Source: Ceratopteris richardii (Eukaryota; Streptophyta; Polypodiopsida; Polypodiales; Pteridaceae). From it: DNA of 64,000 bases. Shown in pieces: positions 23,575 through 34,719 of this stretch (positions are counted from its first letter, which is position 1; the number at the start of each line of letters is the position of its first letter). The notes beneath the pieces are model-generated. The model had not been told where the DNA came from. It saw only the letters and a program-made list of their open reading frames with translations, and ran no database searches. The position numbers were made by a program, and so were the translations under genes. The stretch lies in assembly GCA_020310875.1 (NCBI GenBank), contig CM035407.1, forward strand, positions 67,755,658 to 67,819,657, written 5' to 3'.

Positions 23575-24630
23575 TTTGGAAAAAATTGCGATTTTGTGAA
23601 ATTCAAGAGAATCGCGATTTTGTGAACTTCAAGAGAATCGAGATTTTGTACCTTGAGAATCGTGTTTTCACAAAATCGTGATTTCACAAAATCGTGTTTT
23701 GAAAATCGCAATGTTGAGCACAGAATTGTGTTTTTGAAAATCGCAATTTTGAGCCTTGAGAATCGTGTTTTCACAAAATCGCATTTTTTTGCTGAAAATC
23801 GTGATTGGTGAGAATCGCGATTTTGAGCACAGAATCATGTTTTTTTGAAAATCGCGATGTTGAGCACAGAATCGTGTTTTTGAAAATCGCGATTTTGTCT
23901 CAGAGAATCGTGATTGGTGAGAATCGCGATTTTGAGCACAGAATCGTGTTTTTTGAAAGTTGCGATGTTGAGCACAAAATCGTGTTTTTGAAAATCGCGA
24001 TTTTGAGCACAGAATCGTGTTTTTGAAAATCATGATTTTGAGCCTTGAGAATTGTGTTTTCAAAGAATCGCCTTTTTCACAAAATCGTGTTTTTTGCTGA
24101 AAATCGTGATTGGTGAGAATCGCGATTTTGAGCACAGAATCGTGTTTTTTGAAAATTGCGATCTTGAGCACAGAATCGTGATTTTGTCTCAGAGAATCGT
24201 GATTCACAAAATCGTGTTTTTCACAAAATCATGGTTCTCAAAATCATGTTTTTTGACATAAAATCGCGATTGTCAACAGAGAATCGCGTTTTCATAAAAT
24301 CGTGTTTTTGACATGAAAATCGCGATTTTGTCTCAGAGAATCGTGATTTTTACAAAGTCGTGTTTTCACAAAATCATGTTTTTACAGAGTCGTGTTTTCA
24401 CAGAATCGTGTTTTCACAACATCGTGATTCTCAGAATCGTATTTTTTTGGCTGAAAATCGTGATTTGTGAGAATTGCGATATTGAGCACAATGACAGAAT
24501 CACGATTCTGAGAATGACCACAGAATCGTGATTGTTTCAGCCAACTTTTAGGCGGGAAAATAGAAAATCGTGATTTTTCAAAAAAATTTGAATTTTCACA
24601 GAATCGCGATTTTCATCACAGAATCGCGTT
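23575..24630 (-). repeat. ATCG-rich tandem repeat in the E leader
   Basis: About 1 kb of degenerate repeats built from 'agaatcgtgttttt', 'gaaaatcgcgattttg' and 'gagcacagaatcg', many with the 12-bp palindrome AAATCGCGATTT. It lies between the primer site and gag, so it would be in the genomic RNA. CpG is far denser than in the surrounding DNA, and many units show TG or CA where others have CG. Open frames within it are artefacts. A role in packaging or transcription control is possible but unproven. Confidence 0.9.
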
Positions 24631-24956
24631 TTTTGGTGGGAAATTCAAATTTCTGAGCGCCGGCAATGGCGAGCTCCGTATGAGCAGAAAATCATGAAAA
24701 AACACAGCGCTTGCTCTCCCTTGCACCTCCTAACTCCTTCCCACACAATAATGCATGAAAAATGGTATGAAAATGGTGAAAATGCACTAAAAAACAAGAA
24801 ATTTCTATGAAGAAGAAGATGGAAGAAGGTGGAGATGATGATGATGATGAAGATGAAGAGGAAAAAACAGAAAATGAACTGAAATGACAGTTTTTTTACC
24901 TTCCAACGTCGCAAATCTACGATCTTACCATCACAACGCTCGTCCTCGAAGCTCTC

Positions 24957-24974
24957 TCCCCGACAACGGCGCCA
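24957..24974 (-). other. E primer binding site (Asp tRNA type)
   Basis: The minus strand reads TGGCGCCGTTGTCGGGGA eight bases inside the 5' LTR edge. It is one base away from the Asp-tRNA primer site typical of Athila/Tat-like plant elements (and of element F here). Confidence 0.88.
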
Positions 24975-24982
24975 AAATTTGG

Positions 24983-25590
24983 TGTAGCTCAAGCGTAAGC
25001 ACCACCTCCTTTACTTGTCAATCCACGGAGACGTGAGGACCGGTATGAAGACCACGAGCAAGTGAAGGCACAAGTGCGTGAGTGAAAGCACACAAACATG
25101 CACACACATACACACACACGTGCACAAAGTAAGATCAAAGAGAGGAACAATGGAAAGCTTAGATTGCAAAAGAGTTCTCTTACAAAAGCTCTATTCTCTA
25201 ACAAGCTAACCTTAAAAATGAGCTCTCTAGCTCTTTTTATAGTTTTATTACTAGTTTTGGCCCTATCCAGACCTAGTGTCCGGCCTAGTTAAAAATTAGG
25301 TTCCAGGGCTTATTTGAGGGCTCAAACGGAGTCTAAAAATTATGAAAATTGGTAGGATGATAGTTCTAATACTCCTCAAGCTCAAGGACTCCTTGGCTTG
25401 AACAAAATGGAGTCACAAAAATAGAAATTGGTATTTACAATGGTTTTTAGTGATGAAAATCACTATTTTTGTAGGGAATTCTTGTGAAAATTTGACATAC
25501 ACTTCTTGGAGCTCCCTACTTGCTCCTTCTTCTTGTGTGTCCACCTCTTAGATGTGTTCCTATGCTTTGTCCTTGACTTTGAGCTTCAAC
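24983..25590 (-). repeat. E 5' LTR
   Basis: 608 bp from 'tgtagctcaagcg' to 'gagcttcaaca' on the plus strand (TG...CA ends), followed by target duplication gtcat. It includes a short AC-rich run (about 25100-25125) shared with the truncated 3' LTR. Confidence 0.92.
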
Positions 25591-25593
25591 AGT

Positions 25594-25937
25594 CATGGAC
25601 CCTATCCATAATACAGAGGATTTTGGTACATTACCCCTACCCAAGGTACCACTTGAGCAACAATTAGAGCTTTTGTAGCATGAACTCCAAGATGCTCAAT
25701 ACAAGATAAAAGAACACAATGCTACACTCCAATAAATACAGAGTAATGACTACAACCTGGTTAAACAACCTGGTTAGGGTTGTGAAGGCTATTATCACCG
25801 CTCAAGAGCAAGGCACACATTCTTAGATTGGTGCCAAAAATTTCCAATTTTCTCAATTCGATGGGCAAAAGGATGGCTTATTCATTCTTTCATGGCTATC
25901 CCAATTTGATGAATTTATATTTTTTTTTTCAAAACAA
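25594..25937 (+). pseudogene. D1 gag N-terminus remnant
   Basis: The ATG directly follows the E target duplication, where the D1 leader (12522-12668) would continue. It reads MDPIHNTEDFG and a Gln/Leu-rich helix with in-frame stops. Near 25850 comes FDGQKDGLFILSWLSQFDEF, which fits the start of a Ty3/gypsy gag capsid region. It then breaks off into repeat R copy 2. No other D1 coding sequence is visible, so D1 is a 5' fragment. Confidence 0.6.
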
Positions 25938-26640
25938 ATTAGAGTATTTAGGACATATTCATGTACATGGATTTAAATTTCAATTCTACTTTCCTAGTGC
26001 AACCCTAATTGTATTTCATGTTCTACTTTCATAAAGGTTAATATTCAATAGGTTATTTGTGAGACAATGCAATTATCTCATACCTCCTTCTAACTAACCA
26101 TTGGAAGCTTTAATGCAACCATATCATTGCCTCTTTAATTAATCCCAAACCTACCTACCTTTCTATTATCACAAGAAGACACATTTCCATAAGTTTTTAT
26201 ACAAGAATCCTTCCCTCTTCTCCTTCTCACTAACAGCTTCATACATCTCCTAAGTCATTGTTGCTCAAAATTTCAAACTCAACAGACGATCTATAGGTTT
26301 TTGTGTGTCATCTCTATTACATTAGTATTAATGTTTTGTTTAGATCAATACTCTCAATAATGGCTTAGTGATGCTACAATGGGGCTTCTCTGAACAAACT
26401 TCAGGTTACTCATTAGACTGATCTTATTTTGGTACCTTTAATTGGCCCCATGTTAATGGGAACTTTCAATTGAAATATTTTAGTAATACACCCTTATATT
26501 ATATTTTTTACCTAAATTTATATCATATTAATAATAAATTAATTTTACAATGCAATCTTCAAGGATTAGCCATTATTATGTTCAATTTTTATTTAACCAA
26601 TTTCTTATTAAGGATTGTTCATGTGAATATTTGTGACACA
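25938..26640 (+). repeat. dispersed repeat R, copy 2
   Basis: Collinear with 4860-6125 but shorter in the middle. The matching blocks are 25953-26160 and 26380-26630. It begins exactly where D1 gag stops, so D1 truncation and this junction are linked. Confidence 0.6.
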
Positions 26641-27692
26641 AATTTCAATTTTGGAAGTGAAGTATGTACACTCAAAGAAAGAGAAAGAGCAGCCATAAAA
26701 GGTAATGTCAAAGCACTAGGAGGGGCCACCTACAATGAATGAGCACTTAGAAGGCAAGGAGCAGCCATCATGATGCAAAAGAAGTCATGTGGACAAGCTA
26801 GACGAAAGCATGAAAACCATGACAACGTCAAAAGAAGAGCAAAGAGCAACCATAGACAAAGTCGAAGATGATCCAAAGACAAAGACTCATAACCTTAGAG
26901 TAGAGTGTTGAATTAAAAAGAGAAAAGTTATTTATGGCTTGGATAAAAGCAAAAATATATTTAGAGAGATGGAATACTACAAAAAAAGTCATGGATTTAT
27001 CCATATGGAGTGATTTGGAGCACCAAAAGTCACCCAAGCAAATGGAAGGACAAAGGACAAGAAAGGAAAGGTCAAGAGGTGAGAGAAGATGCAAGGATAG
27101 GTGAAAAGTCCCATGGCCATACCTCTATATATAGAGGTCATTTGAACGTGAATCTTTGTGGAGATGACAAGGAGATGGTGTAGAAGCATATGCTGGTCAT
27201 TCCCTCACCAGTGGATAACAGAAGGGCCCTCAATAGTGTGTTACAAGGAAGAAAGGTATTCCAGACGCATACCTTTTCTGTACACAACCACCTTGTGAAG
27301 GTGATATCTCTCTATATACTTATCCATTTAATGCATATCATATCTTGTTGGAAATGTTATCTCTCATAGTCTTTGTATCTCAAATATATCTATTAGATCA
27401 TTCTCCACTAGTTACTAGGAACATTTCTTGTGAACCTCAGTTTTTTGCATAACCTGACATGACAGGTAGTCTATCTTTGAACAGCTGGTTGCCTAGTCAT
27501 ATAAACTCCAAATGGAGTGTTCTTTAGCTCGTTAGAAAGCTAAAAGATTCTACTATGTGTGGACCAAGTTTCAGAGTCATTGGATCCCTAAGTTGTGACT
27601 GAATCAGGTTTTAGTAAGCATGTGTCTTATAGGGCAGATTCTAGAAGATGTTCTCTAACTTTCGCTGCGTGTATTGGAGTGAAATTTCTCCA
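26641..27692. other. no recognisable gene
   Basis: Purine-rich stretch (26640-27100) and AT-rich flank; short frames only. The last ~200 bases before copia A1 match nothing else in the window. Confidence 0.4.
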
Positions 27693-27699
27693 CATTTTT

Positions 27700-29571
27700 C
27701 TTGGATATGGTCGAGAAGGACAATTTTGATATCACTTATGGGATCCTAAAACACGGTCAATGATCAAAAGTAGTGATGTAATTTTCAATGAGTCTAAGAT
27801 GCATAAATAGCCCATTAAGGAGGTTGAAGTGAGAAGAGTGGTGTTTGAGGATACTAGTCCTCCGGTTAGCATGCATAAAAATGTTGCACATAGGGATGTT
27901 CAAGAGAATGTCCATTCAGATCAGTCTGCACATATTCCTATTCAACAACCATTGAGACATTCTACAGGTGTCTCACATCCACCTGGTAGATATGTTCCAG
28001 GTTTAGATCTTGTTATGTTAACAGATGGCAGTGAGCCCTCTTGCTACAAAGAGGCTATGCAGATAGAGGATCATGTCAAGTGGGAGCGTTTCATGAAGAG
28101 TGAGTTGAATTCTATTCACAAGAATGGTACTTGGGATTTGGTACCTTTGCCAAAGGGCAGGAAAGCTTTACCATGTAAATGGGTTTATAAGCTGAAATTC
28201 ACATCAGATAGTGCTTCTCCAAAGTATAAAGCATGACTTGTTGTAAAGGGTTTTAAGCAAAAACATGGTGTTGATTTTGAGAAAATCTTCTCTCTAGTGG
28301 TAAAGATGACTACCCTACACATGTTGCTTGGATTCGTTACAATGGAGGACTTAGAGCTAGTCCAAATGGATGTGAAAACTATTTTCTTGCATGGAGATCT
28401 TACAGATGAGATCTATATGGAACAACCAGAGGGTTATAAGTCTAGTTTGTAAGCTTAAGAAGATCTTGTATGGACTTAAACAATCCCCTGGACAATGGTA
28501 CCAAAAGTTTGATGCTTTTATTAAGTCTCAAGGCTATTCTCGAAGCAATGAGGATCATCGTCTCTACACAAAGAGATGCTCAAATGGCAGCTTGATATGC
28601 TTGATACTTTATGTCGATGATATGCTGATTGCTGGGAAGTCCTCTTATGATTTGTCAATTCTCAAAAAGAAGTTGAGTCAGACATTTGATATGAAGGATT
28701 TGGGGGATGCCAAACATATTCTTGGCATGCACATTACTCGTAATAGGAGCAAAGATGCATATACTTGTCTCAAATTGAGTACATATCCGAAGTACTTCAC
28801 AGGTTCAATATGCAGGGTGGAAAGGCATTGAGTACACCTTTACCCACATATGTGAAATTGAGCAAGCATGATTGCCCCAAATCAAATGAGGAAAAGGAGT
28901 TCATGACCAAAATTCCCTATCAATCTGTTGTTGGTAGTCTCATGTATGCTATGGTAGCTATGAGACGAGACATTGCATTTGCAGTGGGAGTTGTGAGCAT
29001 ATATATGTCTAATCCTAGAAACAAACATTGGGAAGCGGTCAAGATGATTTTAAGATATCTGAGTGGCACTAAGGACAAGTGTCTACGCTTAGGTAGAGGG
29101 AAAGCATCTATTATTGGTTACACAGATTCTGACTATGCTGGTTGTGTAGACAATTGTAAGTCTACATGAGGGTACATTTTTCATTTTGCTGGAGGTGCTA
29201 TCTCTTGGAGATCTTGTCTTCAAGAATGTACAACTATTTCCACCACAGAAGCAGAGTATGTTGCAGCAAGTGAGGCATGTAAGGAAGCGTTGTGGCTTTC
29301 TCATCTTGCTTGTGATATGGGTTTACCTCAGCATGTACCTCGTTTGCTTAGTGATAGTCAAAGTGCCATTGCTTTGGCTAAGAATCTGGTCTATCATGAA
29401 AAGACCAAGCACATTGAGGTGAGGTATCACTTCATTCGAGATTGCTTAGCCACGGAGCGCATTATTCTTGAGAAGGTTCACACTTGAGATAATGCTACAG
29501 ATGCTTTGACTAAAGCTCTACCACAGGATAGCTTTCGACACTGTTGTCACTTGATGGGGGTTACTTGATTC
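27700..29571 (+). pseudogene. A1 RT-RNase H remnant (copia)
   Basis: Successive frames give the linker after integrase, the RT start (KWVYKLKF at about 28180), VKTIFLHGDL, KKILYGLKQSPGQWY, catalytic YVDDMLIAGK (about 28610-28640), and RNase H with YTDSDYAGC and TTEAEYVAASEACKE. TGA codons near 28234 and 29168, a short deletion near 28435 and a frameshift near 28770 break it. The domain order and text match A2, which keeps more of the RT intact. Confidence 0.88.
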
Positions 29572-29715
29572 ATGATCTTACACAGTCACTTGTATACTGT
29601 GTAACATGCCCATCAGGTGGGAGGTATAGTTTTTATACTTACACTGAGGTATTCTTTATCATTCTTTATTTTTCTCCCATAGTTACTTTGGCCATATTGG
29701 CCTTTAGTGGGAGAT

Positions 29716-30013
29716 TGTTACCGTTAGTGTCCATGTGGAAGGCCAAATGGCCACTGGACACTTCTTTGTATACATTCTTTAATAAAACATATAGTGGCCT
29801 GGTCAATCATAGACTGTAAGTTCGATCGCATTTGTAAGACCTAAGAATTCTGTCTTCATGCTCCCTCTATACTGTGTTTTTCTATGCATTTTGCAGTCTT
29901 TGTGTAGAGTACCATGTGCACCCTTACGAGCTCAGTTTTCTACTCCAAGGATATTGTTGTGGAGAGCATGAGAAGGAGAGTGCATTGTGGTGCATCGCCA
30001 TCAAAATACTTCA
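29716..30013 (+). repeat. A1 3' LTR
   Basis: 298 bp from TGTTACCGTTAGTGTCC to 'aaaatacttca', preceded by a purine-rich tract (gtgggagat). It aligns along its whole length with the A2 5' LTR (44703-44999). Confidence 0.92.
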
Positions 30014-30149
30014 TTATATGTATATTCATGAGGAGGATCTTGGTCCGAAGTAGGCCCAAGCAGCCGGTGAGTCCACTTGGCTCAATTTATGTAGGGTGTT
30101 ACATGAGTAGTTGGATGCTTATCAAGGGTGGTTGGACTCAGATTACTCC

Positions 30150-30592
30150 CCACCAAACCAGCCTCGAAGTTGGCCCACATTGCTGCTCCATCATGGTTTG
30201 CTCCACCACCATGAGGATTCTCTCATGGAATGTTCAGGGATTTGGTGGGCCTCAATTTTTGCACTACAGGGTTCACCTTTGTTAGAAGCTCTGCCAATGC
30301 TTGCTTGGCAGGTCCATTGATATCGTTATGCTTCAGGAGCACCACCGGTCCTTGGGCCATACACGGTATTGTAGACAGCTTTTGCATAGGCATGGGGAGG
30401 TCTTTGGTCTACTAGGTATGGGCCCAATGGCTCTCAGGGTGGTGTTTGCATTTTTATGGGGGAGTCCTTGCAATCAGCAATTGTGGATTGAGGGGAGATT
30501 ATCTCGAGCAAGGTTGTTTGGCTTATCTTGTAGCATAGGGGCCTGATGTTTGGATTCATGACCCTATATGCCTTGAACCATGAGAGTTCTCC
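30150..30592 (+). pseudogene. LINE endonuclease fragment
   Basis: From the ATG at 30211 it reads MRILSWNVQGFGGP, the start of an APE-type endonuclease of plant L1-like LINE ORF2. After one frameshift it reads DIVMLQEHH, where the catalytic Glu of the endonuclease sits, then continues to about 30546. It is cut off by copia C3 sequence at about 30593. The rest of a LINE is on the opposite strand at 32119-34650. The two may be of the same family but are not contiguous. Confidence 0.7.
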
Positions 30593-31371
30593 AGCATCAG
30601 CCAAGATCGGCTTGGTTGTGAAATTTATTGATGACATATGTACAATTCATAAACTATGAAATGGCAATGTCATTATTGCTTCTGGCATTTTATGTCATGT
30701 GCTGTATAAGTCATAGATTATGAAAAAGTTGCCAATGATTTAGCATGTGTAGTACATGATTCTCGTACTATGTCAGACGCAAAGCTTTGGCATGCATGCT
30801 TTGGTCATCTGAATTTTGCTAGTTTGCTACGCCTGCAAAAATCTAAAATGGAGTCCTCTCTTCCCAAACTTGAGGAACTTGGTAAACATGTCTGTGCGGG
30901 CTGTATTTTGGGCAAAATGCAGCATTGCTCATTCCCAAAAGATGGTTCAATTTGAGCTACTTAGAAATTGCAGCTTGTTCATAGTGATGTTTGTGGTCCT
31001 ATGTAGACACCCTCTTTTGGAAAATATCTTTACTTCGTGACTTTCATTGATGATTTTTCTAGGCATGCATGGGTATATCCATTGAAAGCAAAGTCCGAAG
31101 TGTTTATGCGCTTCAAACAATTTGTGTTTTTGGCTGAAAATCTATCAACATGTAAATTGGGCGCCCTTCATTCTGATTGAGGGGTGGAATATATGTCTTC
31201 TGACTTTAATGCATTTTTTGGCTGAAAGTGGGATAAAATACCGATATATAGTGCTCTATACACCTCAAAAAAATGGAGTTTTTGAAAGGAAGAACATGCC
31301 ACTCATGGAGATGGCGAGGTGTATGTTTAAGAGTCAAGCCTTACCACATAGTTTTTGGCTTGATGAAAGGC
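30593..31371 (+). pseudogene. copia C3 fragment a (pre-integrase and integrase)
   Basis: Matches C2 from the protease/pre-integrase border (AKIGLVVKFIDD) through the HHCC finger (LWHACFGHLNF...CILGKM at about 30780-30920) into the integrase core, ending at 'agtttttggcttgatgaa'. Stops and frameshifts are frequent. At about 31371 it joins directly to an upstream (gag) part of the same family, so the order is scrambled. Confidence 0.82.
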
Positions 31372-32118
31372 AATCCAAACGCCTTAATGTTTGAATATTT
31401 ATTCTTTGTTTTGTTGCATGAAGATCAACCTAGATAGAATAGGTCGATTATGCATGTTGCAAATCAAGCTTTCCTAGATATTCAAAAGAGTAAAGGTAAA
31501 TGGAGATCATCTACTAGTACGCAAAAATCTGTTGATTTTGCACAGTTGAAAAAGGAAGACAAAGACAAGGAAAATAGAAAAGCAGAAACAATTATGCAAA
31601 TACTATAAAGAAAACGATCATGTCATAAAGACTTGTCCAGAGGTGGCTACAAAAGAGGCAAAGAAAAAAGAGGCTAGAATGGTTGTTGTAGAGGTATCTA
31701 CACCTAAAATGGAGCCTGCTAATCTTGTGCAAAATGAACAATGGGCATTTACTACTATCTTTAACTATGCCCATCTTCTCATGAGCAGTGTATGTATGTA
31801 GTAGACTCAGATGTTTGGTTCTTTGATAGTGGGGAAACCAAACATATTACCTCGCAGCATAATTTCTTCAGTTCCCTTGAGCATACCCCCATAGGGAATA
31901 CTATTGCATGTGCTAATAACTCCTCTTATCCTATGATGGGAGTTGGTAAGATCATTTTGACTACTGGTTATGGTAGTTCTTTCAATTTCTAGATGCTTTG
32001 TTTGAGCTAGGGATCAAGAAAAATCTATTGTCATTTGTAGCATTAGTCGAGATCAGCTTGATCGTGGGCTGTATAAGATCATAGACTATGCAAAATCTGT
32101 GAATGATTCAACATGTCA
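31372..32118 (+). pseudogene. copia C3 fragment b (gag knuckle and protease)
   Basis: Matches C2 gag from 'ggcaatcc.aa.gcctt' through the Lys-rich linker, the zinc knuckle region (about 31590-31640) and protease WFFDSGETKHIT (about 31815-31850), ending just inside the pre-integrase region. It lies downstream of integrase fragment a, so this is not one collinear element. Confidence 0.82.
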
Positions 32119-34650
32119 ATGATTTTTCTTTTCCACAAAAATATCCTTCCATTAGTAAGAAAAATCACCGAATGGGCTACAATTCTAATCAAGAAATAAG
32201 AAAGAATACAAGGGGGAAATTCACCCCAGACAAAAACTCAAATTCCCAATGAATCTATCTCTAACAGGAGGCAATGTGGGGAGGGCAAAAAAGCCACGTA
32301 GGTCGCTTATAGCTCCATCAAATAATATTGCCTTGATTGGTAAATAAGGGGCCTTGCTTCCAAAGCTAGAGGAAGGCAAGATGACACCAGGAGGTGCCAT
32401 CAGAATCCCCCTAAATGCAGTCCAAGTACCCACATAGGGTGTGGACAAGCTATAGCCAAGAGTCCCAAACACGATCGACCCGAGGAATCGTGTGTTGCTC
32501 AAAGATGCACTAGCATCTCACCCACAGAATGAACAACAGGGTGAGACTATTGATTAGCTCCTTATAAGGGTCACTCTCACCACTCCAAGGGGAGATGTGC
32601 AGATCTTGAGTGATGTCAATCTACCCATCCTGAATCAAAATAATTGTATTGTCAACCTCATGCTCATAACTGAGGGCCATACCTGAGAGAGAGCTCCAAG
32701 TAACCACACCCCAAGTGATGGTCTCGGGCCTCACCCACCAAGTGAGAAGTCTCAAGACCCTCTACCAAATCTACTATGCTAATAGACGATTCCAAAGAAA
32801 ATGTCATTGTGAATCTGAGTGATAACCCCAACCTATACAATCAGGAGGTCGGCCTCCAAAGATCAACTAGGTGCCAACAACAATGCTCCTATGGGCAACC
32901 GACCACCGAAAGAGGATGATCTAATGAGATTGATGAGCACCCCAAATCTGATGCCGAAAGGATATGAGGAAATCCTCTGTGAGCTTGACCTGCCACCAAA
33001 ACTCAGTTGTAGTGGGATTGACTGGTAGCCTCTAATGAAGAAAATACTTCTAGGGCTCAGGGCTAGGAGGGAGACCATGCACAATAAAATTGCCTAGTAG
33101 GGCTCTGCTCTGATAGGCAGGGTCAATGATCCCAATACCAATGTGTTGTAGATGAAGTGTAAGGACCTGCCAAGCAGCCTTAGCTTGAGCAAGGTTTCCA
33201 TCCCGGCCACACTGTAAAACATTCCTTATTAGTTGTTGAATAATATAGGAACTCAAGAAGATCTAATAGGAAGTGACATACCTCATCGTAGCCAAAAAGA
33301 CCTAGTTCACCACTACAAACTGCCTCGCCAGAGGTAGATGAGATAAGCTCCAACGTAACAACTTCCTCTTGATGGTCAAAAGGAGGGTAAAAATGTGCTG
33401 CTGGAACATAAGATCCATACCAATGTGGCACACAAGGTACCTAACTCCTCTGCCAAGGGGGATCTTCTTAAACAACCACAAGGAGGCCACCTAGGCAGAT
33501 CATCCTAACCAACCCAACAACTACATGATGTGTGCTAGTTAATCTTGGCACCTTACACATCACGAAATCTATCTAGAGAATGCTGAAACCTGACAAAATT
33601 GGCCTCCTAGCCCTACAAGTAAATGATAGTGTCATCAACAAACTTAGCATCTAGCAGATACTAATCCCTAACTGGGAGCTTGATACCCTATAGCCTTGTG
33701 TCCTAAGTAGTCGACAAAGCGCTCATGGCCTCAGTAAAGAAAAGAAACAAAGTTGGAGCTAGGGGGCAACCCTACCAGATTGACCTCAAGATATAAAACC
33801 TATCTCCTCGACCTCTTGCACCAAAACTTGGATATGGGAAAAATGGTAGAGGGAAGCAACACCCTTGATCTAGCATGCAAGAAAAACCAAACCATAGTAT
33901 CCTCTAGAAAAGCCCAATCAACTCGATCATAGGCTTTCTCAAAATCCTATAGAAGAACAAAAAGAGGCTCACTATGCATCTTGGCCAGAGATCTAGCTTC
34001 CCACAAGGTGAAGACGTTGTTAAGGATACTAAACCCTTGAAAAATCTAGTCTAAGTCAGATGAATCAAAGACTCCAGAAGCAGCTACAATCTCAAACTTA
34101 GAGCCTTCGCAAGAATATTGTAGGCTGAGTTGAGAAGCGTGATCAGCCTCTAGTGTTTGATATCATCCAACTGCCCCTCTTCCTTGGGGATGAGAAAAAT
34201 GAGACCTCCAATAAGCAAAGGAGGGAGATGGGCCCCCTCCATGATCTCATGGAAGGCAAGACAAAGCACATCCCCAACAAGCCCCCAATATCTAAGAAAT
34301 AAACCAGGCGATAGACCATAATCACTAGGAGAACTATCTCGGGCCATGCCATGCACTACATCAAGAAGCTTGCTATCAATGAAAGGTGCTAAAAGCCAAG
34401 CTTGGATCTCCTCAATCACAAAACATCTCATATGTTGTAAGACACAATGATGACTCTCCTGCCAAGTCTCAGAGGGAGCCTCAACCGACAATAGGGTACA
34501 GTAAAACTAGGTAGTAATCGGTCTCATCTCCCTAGGCTTAGTAGCACACAAGCCATTTGGTCGATGAATGTGCTTCAACCCACTTTGCGTATGCCATGAT
34601 TATGGAGAAAAACTCCCTGGTCATACGATCATCAACCTGGGTCCAATGTG
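32119..34650 (-). pseudogene. LINE reverse transcriptase, minus strand
   Basis: Frames on the minus strand in order: MTREFFSIIMAYAKWVEAH (about 34590), LSPGLFLRYWGLVGDV and LIFLIPKEEGQLDDIKH (34340-34150), DFEKAYDRVDWAFLED (about 33950-33900), a GCPLAP-type segment with LFLFFTEAMSAL (about 33770-33730), the catalytic box FVDDT (33628-33642), and a C-terminal GIGIIDPAYQSRALLGNFIV (about 33140-33080). This is the L1-type RT core and thumb order. Many stops. An A-rich 3' end (plus 32122-32136) abuts C3 fragment b. No endonuclease is on this piece. Confidence 0.85.
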
Positions 34651-34719
34651 AGGCATGCATATGATGAAAGATGGCAGATCACTTGTCCTCAATCTCCCAT
34701 AGCTTATGTGCTTCTATTC

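Larger units (their letters stand above)
12669..25590 (-). mobile_element. large Ty3/gypsy element E (young, minus strand)
   Basis: The element is bounded by a perfect 5-bp target duplication gtcat (12664-12668 and 25591-25595) and interrupts D1 just upstream of its gag ATG. Order on the minus strand: 5' LTR 24983-25590, Asp-type primer site, ~1-kb ATCG-rich repeat leader, gag-protease, RT-RNase H-integrase, an extra retropepsin-like block, and a 3' LTR that keeps only 245 bp. The primer site, the long gag and the lack of a chromodomain suggest the Athila/Tat side of plant gypsy elements. The shared LTR part differs at about 3 of 245 sites, so insertion was fairly recent. Confidence 0.95.
27693..30013 (+). 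mobile_element. copia A1, 5'-truncated
   Basis: Same family as A2 (44703-56669). It starts abruptly near the integrase C-terminus ('tttttcttggatatggtcgaga', as at 54417) and runs through RT and RNase H to a complete 3' LTR at 29716-30013. The 5' LTR, gag, protease and integrase core are absent. Confidence 0.9.

Noticed and set aside
23553-24531. Several open frames with repeated Phe/Lys/Ser peptides
   Set aside because: They are readings of the ATCG-rich leader repeat of E, on both strands.
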